Assembly: GCA_016704305.1 (NCBI GenBank)
Contig: JADJAL010000001.1
Location: 124,001 to 188,000, forward strand
Source: Haliea sp.
Lineage (GTDB): Bacteria > Pseudomonadota > Gammaproteobacteria > Pseudomonadales > Halieaceae
Length of the DNA stretch: 64,000 nt
Reading direction: 5' to 3'
Shown piece after piece: positions 1 through 9,985 of the stretch (position 1 is its first letter; each line of letters starts with the position of its first letter). The position numbers and the translations under genes are program-made. The notes beneath the pieces were generated by a model. That model was not told where the DNA came from. It did no database searches and saw only the letters and a list, made by a program, of their open reading frames with translations.

Positions 1-1
1 G

Positions 2-1102
2 GCAACGGAGCTGGCCGCTACCGCGATTGCCGCCACGCTGGCACGCAGCGGTGTCAACGCCGACGACATCGACGAGGTATTCATGGGATGCGTGCTCCCG
101 GCCGCCCTCAAGCAATGCCCCGCGCGCCAGGCCGCCATCGGTGCCGGCATTCCCAAATCCGCCGGGGCTGTGACCGTGAACAAAGCCTGCGGCAGCGGCA
201 TGCAAGCGGCAATATTCGGCTATGACAGCATTATTGCAGGCACCAACACAGCCGTGATCGCCGGTGGCATGGAGAGCATGAGTCGCGCGCCGCATATGCT
301 GGCGGGCGCGCGCGGCGGTGTTGGCTCAGGGCACAAGCACGTGTTTGACCACATGTTCATGGACGGCCTGGAGGACGCTTACACCGGCCGCGCGATGGGC
401 AGCTTTGCGCAGGAGACCGCCAATCAACGCGGCATCACGCGCGCGCAGATGGATGCGTTTGCAATCGAATCGCTGTCACGCGCCAAGCGCGCCATCGAGG
501 ACGGTTCGCTAAAGGCGGAAATTGCGCCGGTCACGGTCAAGACCCGCAAGGGCGAGATGGTCGTCACCGACGACGAACAGCCTCACAAGGCAGTGCTCGA
601 GAAAATCCCGACCCTGCGCGCCGCATTTGCAGCCGATGGCACGATCACAGCCGCCAATTCCAGCTCTATCTCCGACGGCGCCAGCGCGCTACTGCTGATG
701 AGCGCAGCAGCGGCACAGGCGCAAGGCCTGAAACCGATGGCGCGCATGCTGGCGCACGCGCGTCACAGCCAGGAGCCCGGTGAATTCACGACCGCCCCGA
801 TCGGCGCGATCCAGAAACTGTTGGGTAAAATCGGCTGGACTGTCGCCGACGTGGATCTGTTCGAAATCAATGAAGCCTTCGCGATGGTCACAATGATGGC
901 CATTGCAGACCTGCAACTGGATGCCGCGAAAGTGAACGTCAATGGCGGTGCCTGCGCGCAGGGACACCCCATCGGCTCTTCCGGCTCGCGCATCATGGTC
1001 ACGCTGATGTACGCGCTGCAACAGCGCGGCTTGAAGCGCGGTGTCGCGGCACTGTGCATCGGCGGCGGCGAAGCCACGGCGGTGGCGATCGAACTGCTGT
1101 AG
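2..1102 (+). CDS. Acetyl-CoA acetyltransferase (thiolase II family), 5'-truncated
   Basis: The frame is open from base 2, so the N-terminus lies outside the window; an internal ATG at 83 is only a fragment start. The nucleophile Cys is visible in KACGSGMQAA, the His loop in GGACAQGHPIGSSGS and the second catalytic Cys in ALCIGGGEA near the C-terminus, so all catalytic landmarks of a biosynthetic or degradative thiolase are present. It would condense or thiolytically cleave acyl-CoA in the cytoplasm. It ends 11 bp before a RibB gene with an AGGAGG Shine-Dalgarno, so the two are probably cotranscribed. Substrate length cannot be told. The family assignment is secure. Confidence 0.93.
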   Translation, partial: ATELAATAIAATLARSGVNADDIDEVFMGCVLPAALKQCPARQAAIGAGIPKSAGAVTVNKACGSGMQAAIFGYDSIIAGTNTAVIAGGMESMSRAPHMLAGARGGVGSGHKHVFDHMFMDGLEDAYTGRAMGSFAQETANQRGITRAQMDAFAIESLSRAKRAIEDGSLKAEIAPVTVKTRKGEMVVTDDEQPHKAVLEKIPTLRAAFAADGTITAANSSSISDGASALLLMSAAAAQAQGLKPMARMLAHARHSQEPGEFTTAPIGAIQKLLGKIGWTVADVDLFEINEAFAMVTMMAIADLQLDAAKVNVNGGACAQGHPIGSSGSRIMVTLMYALQQRGLKRGVAALCIGGGEATAVAIELL

Positions 1103-1113
1103 GAGGCTGAAAC

Positions 1114-2226
1114 ATGGCACTGAGTAGCGTCCCTGATATCCTCGATGATATCCGCGCGGGCAAAGTGGTGATCGTGGTGGATGACGAGGATCGCGAGAAC
1201 GAAGGCGACCTGATCGTCGCAGCCGAGGCCGTGACGCCCGAGATCATCACCTTCTTTTCCAGCGAAGCCTGCGGGCTGATCTGCATGCCGATTACGGTGG
1301 AGCGCGCCAGGCAACTGCACCTGCCGCTGATGGTGCGCGACAACCGCTCGCAGCACGAAACCAACTTCACCGTGTCGATAGACGCCGCCGAGCGCCGCGG
1401 GCCGGGTATCAGTTCCGTACAGCGCGCGCACACTGTGCAGAGCGCGGTGGCCGCGGACGCCAAACCTGCGGATATCTCGCAGCCCGGACACATCTTCCCG
1501 CTGGTCGCCAAGCCCGGCGGCGTGTTGCGCCGCGCCGGCCATACCGAGGCCGGCGTGGACCTGGCCCGCATGGCGGGTTTTGAGCCGGCCGCTTTGATCG
1601 TCGAGATCATGAACGAGGACGGCACGATGGCGCGGCGCCCGGAACTGGAGGCGTTCGCCGCGAAGCACGGCCTGCGCATGGGCACCATTGCCGACCTGAT
1701 CCAGTACCGCGCGCTGCATGAACAATCGATAGAACTGCGCGACAGCAAAACAGTGCAGACAGAGTTTGGGGCATTTGAGCTGCACACCTTCCTCGACCTG
1801 ATCGATGACACCGTTCACTACGCTCTCACGCGCGGCACAATCGTCGAACAACGCGAGACGCTGGTGCGCGTACAAACCATCAACACGCTGCGCGATGTGC
1901 TCGGCACCTGCCTCGACGGTGAGCCGGGCTGGTCCTACCGCCGCGCGATGCAGCACGTTGCCGAGGCCGACAACGGTGTCGTGGTTTTGATTGGGCAACA
2001 CATCACCGCAGAGCAGCAACTGGCGGACGTATTGCAGTTCCCGGCGCTCGCCAGTGTCGCAACGCCCGGCAGTTTGCCCGGTGTGCAGAACTATCGCGTG
2101 ATCGGCACTGGCGCGCAGATCCTGAAACGCCTGGGCGTCGGCCAGATGCGCCTTATGTCGACGCCGATACGGTTCAACGCGCTGTCCGGCTTTAATCTTG
2201 AAGTCACGGATTTTGTGCAACCGTGA
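1114..2226 (+). CDS. ribB: 3,4-dihydroxy-2-butanone-4-phosphate synthase with degenerate GTP cyclohydrolase II-like domain
   Basis: The 370-residue protein has an N-terminal RibB domain (about 1-205). It shows the acidic metal/substrate loop DDEDRENEGDLI and the HTEAGVDL and NEDGTMARRPE motifs needed to make 3,4-dihydroxy-2-butanone 4-phosphate for riboflavin. The C-terminal half is placed like GTP cyclohydrolase II (RibA). The family's zinc-Cys motif (HSECLTGDVFGSxxCDC type) is replaced by QTINTLRDVLGTCLDG, with none of the metal Cys pattern. The second activity is therefore probably lost, as in the RibBX-type fusions of many gammaproteobacteria. It follows a thiolase by 11 bp rather than sitting in a rib operon, so it may be a second copy. 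ATG 1114 has an AGGAGG ribosome-binding site. Confidence 0.9.
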   Translation: MALSSVPDILDDIRAGKVVIVVDDEDRENEGDLIVAAEAVTPEIITFFSSEACGLICMPITVERARQLHLPLMVRDNRSQHETNFTVSIDAAERRGPGISSVQRAHTVQSAVAADAKPADISQPGHIFPLVAKPGGVLRRAGHTEAGVDLARMAGFEPAALIVEIMNEDGTMARRPELEAFAAKHGLRMGTIADLIQYRALHEQSIELRDSKTVQTEFGAFELHTFLDLIDDTVHYALTRGTIVEQRETLVRVQTINTLRDVLGTCLDGEPGWSYRRAMQHVAEADNGVVVLIGQHITAEQQLADVLQFPALASVATPGSLPGVQNYRVIGTGAQILKRLGVGQMRLMSTPIRFNALSGFNLEVTDFVQP

Positions 2227-2262
2227 GCAACACGTATACTCCTTGTCTCCCATTGAAGTCAG

Positions 2263-3372
2263 GTGCCCAGCGTGTCCCGTTTTCCATTTCCCGCTCACCG
2301 CATCAGTAAGACGCTACTACTGCCGGGCATTTTCTTTGCAGCGCTAGCGATGTCCCAAGCTGACCAGGGCGCACCGGTCAGAATCGACACTGTCACCGAG
2401 CAGCCGATCCAGAGGGTCATAAAGCTGAACGGCACCGTCACAACGCCGCGCTCCGCCCGGCTTTCCGCCGCCACCGCCGGACTGGTAACCGCGCTGCATG
2501 TGGATGCCGGCAGTCAGGTGAAGGCCGGCGACGTGCTACTGGAAATGGACCCGATACTGGCCGAGCGGCAGTGGCAGAGTGCGCAGGCCAGCGCGGCGAG
2601 CGCGCGCCTTGCCGTGGCGGATGCGCAGCGGCGCCTCGAGGAAGCGCGCGCATTGATCCCGCAGAAAAGCATCGCCAAATCGGTTGTCCGCGATCTGGAA
2701 GCGGCGGTCGCGCAGGACGGCGCCGAGTTGCAGCGCGCCGAAGCCGACGCCGGCCATGCGAAGCACATCCTCGAACGCCATCAACTGCGTGCGCCCTTTA
2801 CCGGCGTTGTCAGCGCAAAGGAAACCGAACTGGGTGAATGGGTCAATCCAGGGCAGCCGGTGTTGACGCTGGTTGCCACGCAGGAACTGCGCATGGACTT
2901 TCCTGTGTCGGAAGACTATCTGGCGGATGTCACTCGAGATACACCCGTCACGTACAGCCTGGGCGACAATTCCAGCGCGGCGCAGCCGGCCACTATCACC
3001 ACGATTGTACCGGTCACCGACCCCGGCGCTCGCACCTTCCTGCTGCGCGTACAGCCTGACACAGCCGATCCACGCATGATTCCCGGCATGTCGGCGCGCG
3101 CGCAGTTGACACTGGACACCGGACGCCGCGGGCTGACGGTGCCGCGCGATGCGCTACTGAAGTTCCCCGATGGCCAGGTCGTCGTGTGGGTGGTCAAGGA
3201 CGGCACCGACGGGCTGCAGGTGAGCGAAACGCGGGTGGCGACTGGCGTCGTATTCGACGGGCAGGTTGAAATTCTCGAGGGCTTGAAGGCCGGTGCGCAG
3301 GTCGTCGTGCAGGGCAACGAGGCATTGCAGAACGGGCAGCGCGTCACCCTGCTTCCCGCGCGGTCCAGCTAA
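2263..3372 (+). CDS. RND efflux periplasmic adaptor (membrane fusion protein)
   Basis: The 369-residue protein has an N-terminal hydrophobic signal (about 15-32), then barrel-sandwich halves around an alpha-helical hairpin rich in Ala/Glu/Arg (about 90-160). The C-terminal lipoyl motif HQLRAPFTGVVSAKETELGE is typical of the HlyD/AcrA family. It should link an inner-membrane RND pump to an outer-membrane channel. The start is GTG; 2263 is used, and GTG 2272 is an equally good alternative that shortens the pre-signal segment. The permease gene begins 4 bp after the stop, so the two form one operon. No outer-membrane factor gene is seen here. Transported substrate is unknown. Confidence 0.9.
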   Translation: MPSVSRFPFPAHRISKTLLLPGIFFAALAMSQADQGAPVRIDTVTEQPIQRVIKLNGTVTTPRSARLSAATAGLVTALHVDAGSQVKAGDVLLEMDPILAERQWQSAQASAASARLAVADAQRRLEEARALIPQKSIAKSVVRDLEAAVAQDGAELQRAEADAGHAKHILERHQLRAPFTGVVSAKETELGEWVNPGQPVLTLVATQELRMDFPVSEDYLADVTRDTPVTYSLGDNSSAAQPATITTIVPVTDPGARTFLLRVQPDTADPRMIPGMSARAQLTLDTGRRGLTVPRDALLKFPDGQVVVWVVKDGTDGLQVSETRVATGVVFDGQVEILEGLKAGAQVVVQGNEALQNGQRVTLLPARSS

Positions 3373-3376
3373 CACC

Positions 3377-6300
3377 ATGTTCGAGAAAGTCATCCAGCGC
3401 GGCACGCTGATGACGGTGACGGTGTTGATCGTCTGCGTGCTCGGTATCGTGGCGGCGCTGCAAATTCCGGTGCAGATGATCCCCGACCTGGACATACGCG
3501 TGATCAGCATACGCACCACCTGGCCGGGGGCGACACCGCAGGATGTCGAAAAGGAAATTCTGGTGGAGCAGGAGAAATACCTGCGCACGCTGCCCAACCT
3601 GTCGCGCATCGTGGCGACCGCGAACAGCGGCATGGCGGTGATCGAACTGGAATTTCCGCTCGGCACTGACATCACGGCAATGCTGATACAGGTGAACAAC
3701 GCGCTCAGCCAGGTGCCTTCCTACCCGGAGGCCGTGGATGAGCCGCGCATCTTCGCGAACTCCTTTTCCAACAACGCCTTCATGTTCTTCAGCATCACCC
3801 CGCTGCCCGGCAACCCGCGCAATATCGACATGACCATGGCGCTGGATTTTGTCGAGGACACCGTCAACCCGCGCCTGGCGGGCGTGCGTGGCATCTCCGA
3901 GGTCGGCATCTGGGGCGGTGTCGAGCGACAGATACAGATCCTGGTCGACCCGGCGCGACTGGCGCAACGCGGGCTGTCCCTGCTTGACGTGCGCGAGGCG
4001 CTGCGCAGTCGCAATCGCGACCGCTCAGGTGGCAGCATCGACGCCGGGAAACGCCAGTACCTGCTGCGCACCGTCGGGCGTTTCGAAGACCTGCGCGAAC
4101 TGTCCTCGCTGGTACTGGCACGCCGTGGCGATACCGTTATACGGCTGGCGGATGTCGCCACTGTGCAACTGGACCACTTCGAAGAGAGCGCGGTGACCAC
4201 CTTCAACGGGAACGAAAACCTGTTCCTCACGCTGCGCAAGCAGACTGGCGCCAACGTCATCGATACCAAGCGCGAGATTACCCGGGAAGTGGCCGCCATC
4301 AACCGCGAGGTGTTGGAGCCCGCGGGCATGCAGATCGAGCGTATTGCCGATGACGTGGTGTACGTGGAAGAGTCCGTCGCCAATGTCTGGCAAAACCTGA
4401 TACTGGGTGCGCTGTTGGCAACCGGCGTGATGTACCTGTTCCTGCGCTCGTTCAAGGCGACGCTCGCCGGCGTGGTGGGCATCCCGATCTGTGTCATCGT
4501 CGCCTTTCTGGGATTGCTGCTTGCCGGGCGCACCATCAACGTCATTTCGCTCGCCGGCATCGCCTTCGCCATCGGCATGACGCTCGACAACAGCATCGTG
4601 GTGCTGGAGAGCATCGCGCTGGAGCGGCGCAAGGGCGTCGAGCGTTTTCGCGCCGCCGTTGAAGGCACGCGGCAGGTATGGCCGGCGGTGTTTGCTTCCA
4701 CCATGACCACGGTGCTGGTGTTTGTGCCCGTGGCGTTCGTCGAACAGGAAGCGGGCCAACTCTATTCCGATGTCGCCATCGCCATCTCCGCGGCGATCCT
4801 CGCCTCGATGGTGGTCGCGGTCACCGTCCTGCCGACGGCGGCTGCGCGGCTCGACTTTGCCAGCGGCAACGACGACGGCCCAGGCATCGGCCAACACCAT
4901 GGCAGGCGCGCGCACGACGCGACCATGCGCGTGGTCGGTGCCGTGCTCGCCACACCGATGAGCAGATATTCATGCATCGCCATTTCCGTACTGCTCAGCG
5001 GCAGTGTGATCTGGTGGTTGACGCCTGCCGCCGAGTATCTCCCCGAGGGCGAGGAGCCCAAGGTGTTCGTTTCGATGAACGCGCCGCCAGGCTACAGCCT
5101 GGCAACCATGGCGGAGATCGCAGCGGATGTCGAAGCGTCCCTGCTGCCGCACTTGAAGGCCGATCCTGCGCCATTCCACAGCGGGGAGACCGACATGCCG
5201 CCGATCGCCTACTACAACCTGCGCGTCGGCGCCGACGCGATGCGCATCATCTCGGAACCGGTGGACGCCGCCGATACCGAGGCCTTGATGGATGCAATGA
5301 GCCACAGGGTCCGCGCGTATCCCGGCATGCGCGCCTTTGCCGCGCGTGGCTCGATCATCAGCAGCAACGAGGGCGGCACACGCAGTATCAACCTCGACAT
5401 CGCGGGCACCGATCTCGCCACGCTTTATGCGGTGGCACAGGCCGCCTACCAGCGCGCCGGTGAAATCTTCGACGAACCGCGCATCCAGAGCCTGCCCCCC
5501 TCGCTCGCGCTGGCGCAACCGATGATAGAGATCCGCCCGCGCTGGGATCGCGCCGCGGAACTCGGCCTGTCCGGCGACGATATCGGCTTCATCGTCTCGG
5601 CGCTGACGGACGGCAGCTATGTCGATGAATTTTTCATGGTCGACGACAAGATCGATATCTACCTGTACAGCGAGGCGGGCCGCAATGTCGACCTGGACTC
5701 GTTGTCGCAGATACCGATGTATACCCCAAGCGGCGAGGTTCTGCCGCTGGGCGCACTCGCGGACATTGTCGAAACGGTGGATACCAATGCACTGCGCCGC
5801 GTCAACGGACGACGCACCGTCACCCTGAACATCATCCCGCCGCGCAGTGTCGCGCTGGAGACCGGGGTGGAAACGGTACAGAACGAGTTGGTGAATTACC
5901 TGCGCGAACGCGGCGCTATTCCAGCAAACGTCGACGTCGTCATCTCGGGCGCGGCAGACCAAGCTGGATGCCACTCGCGAGACCCTGGCCGGGAACTACC
6001 TCGTCGCGCTATTGGTGATTTACCTGCTGCTGGTGGCGATCTTCACGCACTGGGGCTACCCGCTGTTGATCATGACCTCGATTCCGCTGGGCATCGCTGG
6101 CGGCATCGTCGGCCTGGCGCTGCTCAATGGCGTCGGCGCGCTGTTGCCGTGGATTGGACTCTGCCGTCGTGCAGCCGTTCGACATGATTTCCATGCTGGG
6201 CTTCCTGATCCTGATGGGCACGGTGGTCAACAACCCCATCCTGGTGGTGCATCGCGCCGTGCAGAACGTGGAGCAACACGGCATGGAGGCGGTGGCCGCC

Positions 6301-6546
6301 GTCACCGAGGCCGTGGACGTGCGCCTGCGCCCGATCGCAATGGCGACCATCACCACACTCGTAGGCCTTGCGCCGTTGGTGTTGATCCCAGGCGCAGGCA
6401 CTGAGCTCTACCGCGGTGTGGGCGCCATCGTGATGTTCGGCATCCTCGGCGCCGCGGTGGTGACATTGACGATGCTGCCCGCGCTTACCGTGTTTGTCCT
6501 GCAGCTGCGCGATAAGGCTCTATCACGTTTTCCGCGTACCAGTTGA
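3377..6546 (+). pseudogene. RND efflux permease (AcrB superfamily), interrupted by two +1 frameshifts
   Basis: The true start is ATG 3377, giving MFEKVIQRGTLMTV, the TM1 region of an RND pump. TM4 carries GMTLDNSIVVLESI where AcrB has its proton-relay Asp pair. Reading is continuous to about 5959, where one extra base (gacc before aagctg) moves it into the frame reading KLDATRETLAGNYLV. A second extra base near 6155-6165 moves it into the frame reading PFDMISMLGFLILMG and VNNPILVVHR (TM10-11), ending at 6546. Reassembled length is about 1056 residues, normal for the family, and no conserved segment is missing, so sequencing error is likelier than decay. It follows its adaptor directly. The 3' end overlaps the convergent oxidoreductase by 62 bp. 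Confidence 0.88.
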
Positions 6547-7381
6547 TCATGCCGATTTTTTGCTCGACGGTCTGCGTGTCCGGCTCGGCGTCGTAGGGGT
6601 TGCGAAACGCGATTATCACCTCGGTCACACCGGCATCCACCAGCGTGCTCAGCCCATCCACCGTGTAGGCGGCTTCGGTCATCGCGTGGTACTCGAACGG
6701 AAGATTATCGCGGCCGCAGTCCTTGCGCAGGGTTTCTATCTGGCCAATCATCTGCTGCAGCTCGTGCACCGACGAACCGGCAGAAATCCAGCCGTCACCC
6801 AACTGCGCGGCGCGGCGCAGCGCGGGCTTGGCATGGCCGCCTACCAGCAACGGAATGTGGTGGTCAGGCACCGGGCAGAGCTTGATCGGGTCGAGCTGGA
6901 ATATCTCGCCGTCATAGCCGAAATACTCGCCGCTCATCAGGCCGTTGACGATTTCCATCATTTCATCCATGCGCTTGCCGCGCTTGTCCCACGGAATCTG
7001 CGTGGCCAGGAAATCCTCCGGCCAGGGGCTGATGCCCACGCCGAAGCCAAAGCGATCGCCGATCATCACCCCGAGGCTGGACAATTGCTTGGCGACAATC
7101 ACCGGCTGGCGAATCGCGAGTTTCACCACGGAGGTGGTAAAGCGCAGCTTCTCGGTTTTCGCGGCCAGATAGGGGATAGCGACGAAAGGCTCCAGGAAGG
7201 GCACGCCATCCAGGAATTCGCGCGTGCCGTCGTCGTTGTACGGGTAGACGTCGGAGCCCTCCTTGGGATAGCAGATGCTGTCGGGGAACGTAAATGTGTC
7301 GAAGCCGGCCGCTTCCGCCGCCAAGGCCAGGGGCAGGTATTGGTCGGGTGGGCACATGGTGGCGTGGTAGGCGAATTTCAT
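6485..7381 (-). CDS. LLM-class (luciferase-like, probably F420- or FMN-dependent) oxidoreductase
   Basis: A 298-residue TIM-barrel protein of the bacterial luciferase-like family (TIGR03619-like). Supporting segments are the N-terminal FAYHATMCPPDQYLPLALA, the VVKLAIRQPVIVAKQLSSL and GDRFGFGVGISPWPEDF stretch and the HIPLLVGGHAKPALRRAA cofactor-side motif. It probably carries out flavin- or deazaflavin-dependent oxidation or reduction of a small organic compound. The frame is open upstream to 7645, but ATG 7381 has a good AGGACA ribosome-binding site and matches the family N-terminus. It is monocistronic and overlaps the RND permease tail on the other strand by 62 bp. Cofactor and substrate cannot be fixed from sequence. 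Confidence 0.88.
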   Translation of the reverse strand: MKFAYHATMCPPDQYLPLALAAEAAGFDTFTFPDSICYPKEGSDVYPYNDDGTREFLDGVPFLEPFVAIPYLAAKTEKLRFTTSVVKLAIRQPVIVAKQLSSLGVMIGDRFGFGVGISPWPEDFLATQIPWDKRGKRMDEMMEIVNGLMSGEYFGYDGEIFQLDPIKLCPVPDHHIPLLVGGHAKPALRRAAQLGDGWISAGSSVHELQQMIGQIETLRKDCGRDNLPFEYHAMTEAAYTVDGLSTLVDAGVTEVIIAFRNPYDAEPDTQTVEQKIGMINWYAENVIEPYRAAAGQTR

Positions 7382-7496
7382 AAGTGTCCTTTGCTGTGGT
7401 TGAGGTATGCGTGACGTGATGATACGGAATTTTAGCGCTTTTGGATCACACCATAGCGTAATGGCTCGGCTGGAGAAACTGGAGATGCCCGATGAA

Positions 7497-7616
7497 GGAG
7501 AATGTGGCTTGTGGTGCTCGCTGGGACCGTGTGGCGACATGGATGTCGCCACCCGAGCCTGCACATGGATGTGCGCTTTTGGCGTGTCCCAGCGAGCGCC
7601 ACAAGTCACGTTCTCC
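7497..7616 (+). repeat. Structured repeat, cloverleaf-like: 31-bp stem enclosing two ACATGGATGT hairpins (copy E1)
   Basis: Arms 7497-7527 and 7586-7616 are inverted repeats matching at 28 of 31 positions. All three differences become G-T/U wobble pairs on the plus strand and A-C mismatches on the minus strand. Inside lie a 9-bp hairpin (7532-7551, TGGCGACAT, loop GG) and a 6-bp hairpin (7561-7574, GCACAT, loop GG). The whole would fold as a four-way junction. A shorter copy with a different stem lies on the minus strand at 16448-16528. This is the main content of the gap 7382-7737. No ORF or transposase is attached. Confidence 0.85.
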
Positions 7617-7737
7617 GTCGCGCGATCAAATTTAAACCAATCCACTACCCAGCGTACCGGCCAATAGTTTTACACCTATAGTTTCAGCTATGATCGATGC
7701 AATCGATACAACATAAAAATCCCAGCGAGGCACCGCC

Positions 7738-9954
7738 ATGACCACTGAGACAATCTACCGTAGCTGTCCCACCTGCGAAGCCAGTTGTGGACTGGTGATG
7801 GAGGTGGACACGGAGGCCAAACAGGTTATCTCCATCAAGGGCGACCCGGACAATCACCGCTCCAAAGGCTACGTCTGTGCCAAGTCACAGGCCTTTCGCT
7901 ACATCTACGAAGATCCGGAGCGTTTGACCAAACCCGTCAAGAAGGTGGACGGCCAGTGGCAGGAAATCGGCTGGGAGGAAGCGCTGTCTGAAACTGCGGA
8001 GCGCCTCGCCGCGATTCGCGAGCAATACGGCAAGGATTCGATTGCGATGTACTACGGCAATCCCAACGGCCACAACTTCAGCACGCAGATCTACACGCAG
8101 ATGTTCATCACGCTGCTCAACACGGAGCGCTTCTTTTCCGCAGGCTCCGTCGACCAGCAGCCGAGGAACTTAAGCTGTGAATTGCTGTACGGCAACGGCT
8201 GGGTGTTCCCGATCCCCGATATCGACCACACCGATTTCTTCGTCTGCATGGGCGGCAACCCGATGGTGTCGCAGGGCTCGTTGATGTCGGCCCCGGACAT
8301 CGGCAGCCGCCTGAAGGCGATACAGCAGCGTGGCGGCAAGATTGCCGTTATCGACCCGCGGCGCACCGAGACGGCGGACGTGGCTGACCAGCATATCTTC
8401 ATCCGCCCCGGCACCGACGCGTTCCTGCTGATGGCGTTCGTGAACGAATTGTTTGCTACCCACCAGGTCAAGCCCGGGCGACTGCTGGACTTCACTGACG
8501 GCATAGAAAAGCTCGAACCGCTCAGCGCGCCCTTCTCTCCCAGCGCGGTGGCGGCGATCACCGGCGTTCCCGCGCAGCGACTGCGCCAACTGGTGAAGGA
8601 ATTCTGCGCTGCGAGCGCCCCGGTGTTGTACGGACGGATCGGGCTGTGCACGCAGCAGTTTGGCACGCTCGCGTCATGGCTCGTGGATGTGATCAACATC
8701 CTGACGGGGCGACTGGACGCGAAAGGCGGCGCGATGTTCCCCCGCCCCGCCACTGCCCACAACGACCCGGCGGCCGCGCCGCCAGAACTGGGCTACAACC
8801 GCTGGCAATCGAAGGCGCGCGGCTTTCCCGAGTACATGAGCATGCTGCCCGCCTCGCTGATGGCGGAGGAAATGGAACTGCAGGGCGAGCACCAGGTGCG
8901 CGCGCTGATCACCGTCGCGGGCAACCCGGTGTTGAGCGTGCCCAACGGCAAGCGTATCCACGCGGCGATGGAGAAACTGGATTTTGTCGTCGCATTCGAT
9001 TTCTACATCAACGAGACCACCAGCGGCGCCGACATCATCATCCCCTCGACCACGCAGCTGGAGCACAGCAACTACGATTTTATGTTCACCTCGACCTGCG
9101 TGCGCAACTTCGCGCAGTACTCGCCAAAGACCTTCGAGCCGCCCGAGGGCGCGCTGGACCAGTGGCAGATCATCAACGAAGTCACTGCGCGCATGCATGG
9201 CATGACGCGGGCGGACCTGGAGGCGATGATGCTCGACGGCATGATCGCGCAGTTGCAGGCGAACGCACCGGAACTCGCGCATTTATCGGTGGAAGACATC
9301 AAACAGAAAACGGCCGGGCACGATGGCCCCGAGCGCCTGCTCGACATCATGCTGCGGGCGGGACCGTATGGCGACAAGTTTTGCGGGAACGGACTGACGC
9401 TCGCGCAACTTAAACAGGAACCGCACGGGATAGACCTTGGCCCGCTGGAACCGCGCTTTCCGGAACTGCTGGCCACCAAATTCAAACGCATCGATATTGC
9501 GCCCGATATCATCACAGGCGATCTCCCGCGCCTGCGCGCAGCACTCAAAAAAGGCCCGGGCGATCGCATGCTACTGATTGGCCGCCGCCATATTCGCGAC
9601 ATGAACTCGTGGCTGCACAACCTGAACAACTACGCGCGCGGCAAGAACCGCTGCACGCTGTTGATCAATCCGCAGGATGCGCAGCGCATCGGGCTCACCG
9701 ATGGCGGCATGGCGCGGATACGCTCACGCGTCGGCGAATTCGCGGCGGAAGTTGCGATCAGCGATGGCATCATGCCCGGCGTGGTCAGCCTGCCGCACGG
9801 CTTCGGCCACACCTACCGCAACACGCAGCAATCCGTGGCCAGCACGCTGACTCCAGGCATTTCCGCGAATGATCTGGTGGATGATAACGAGATGGATGTG
9901 CCGTCTGGCACCAGCGTGGTGAATGGGGTGCCGGTGGAAATCACTGCTGCCTGA
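7738..9954 (+). CDS. Molybdopterin-dependent oxidoreductase (BisC/formate dehydrogenase-like)
   Basis: A 738-residue member of the prokaryotic molybdopterin oxidoreductase superfamily. The N-terminal 4Fe-4S site is C-x2-C-x3-C (Cys10, Cys13, Cys17) plus Cys47 in GYVCAK. The central domain contains FVCMGGNPMVSQG and KIAVIDPRRTETADVADQH, the bis-MGD-binding landmarks. The C-terminal MopB domain (about 610-735) has LLIGRRHIRDMNSWLHN and ends with DVPSGTSVVNGVPVEI. There is no Tat signal, so it is cytoplasmic. It stands alone, with no electron-transfer subunit nearby. The Mo ligand is not certain: Ser146 and Cys147 both lie in the right region. Reaction unknown; an oxidoreductase or hydratase-type role is possible. 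Confidence 0.9.
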   Translation: MTTETIYRSCPTCEASCGLVMEVDTEAKQVISIKGDPDNHRSKGYVCAKSQAFRYIYEDPERLTKPVKKVDGQWQEIGWEEALSETAERLAAIREQYGKDSIAMYYGNPNGHNFSTQIYTQMFITLLNTERFFSAGSVDQQPRNLSCELLYGNGWVFPIPDIDHTDFFVCMGGNPMVSQGSLMSAPDIGSRLKAIQQRGGKIAVIDPRRTETADVADQHIFIRPGTDAFLLMAFVNELFATHQVKPGRLLDFTDGIEKLEPLSAPFSPSAVAAITGVPAQRLRQLVKEFCAASAPVLYGRIGLCTQQFGTLASWLVDVINILTGRLDAKGGAMFPRPATAHNDPAAAPPELGYNRWQSKARGFPEYMSMLPASLMAEEMELQGEHQVRALITVAGNPVLSVPNGKRIHAAMEKLDFVVAFDFYINETTSGADIIIPSTTQLEHSNYDFMFTSTCVRNFAQYSPKTFEPPEGALDQWQIINEVTARMHGMTRADLEAMMLDGMIAQLQANAPELAHLSVEDIKQKTAGHDGPERLLDIMLRAGPYGDKFCGNGLTLAQLKQEPHGIDLGPLEPRFPELLATKFKRIDIAPDIITGDLPRLRAALKKGPGDRMLLIGRRHIRDMNSWLHNLNNYARGKNRCTLLINPQDAQRIGLTDGGMARIRSRVGEFAAEVAISDGIMPGVVSLPHGFGHTYRNTQQSVASTLTPGISANDLVDDNEMDVPSGTSVVNGVPVEITAA

Positions 9955-9985
9955 TTCGGGAATGGGCAGCCGGCCCCGATCGGTG

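Noticed and set aside
763..2298. 511-codon open frame on the minus strand over ribB
   Set aside because: It is a shadow of the plus-strand ribB and thiolase genes in GC-rich DNA; its translation has no recognisable domain.
7407..7667. 86-codon ORF over the E1 repeat
   Set aside because: Its sequence is the product of the palindromic repeat and has no start signal.
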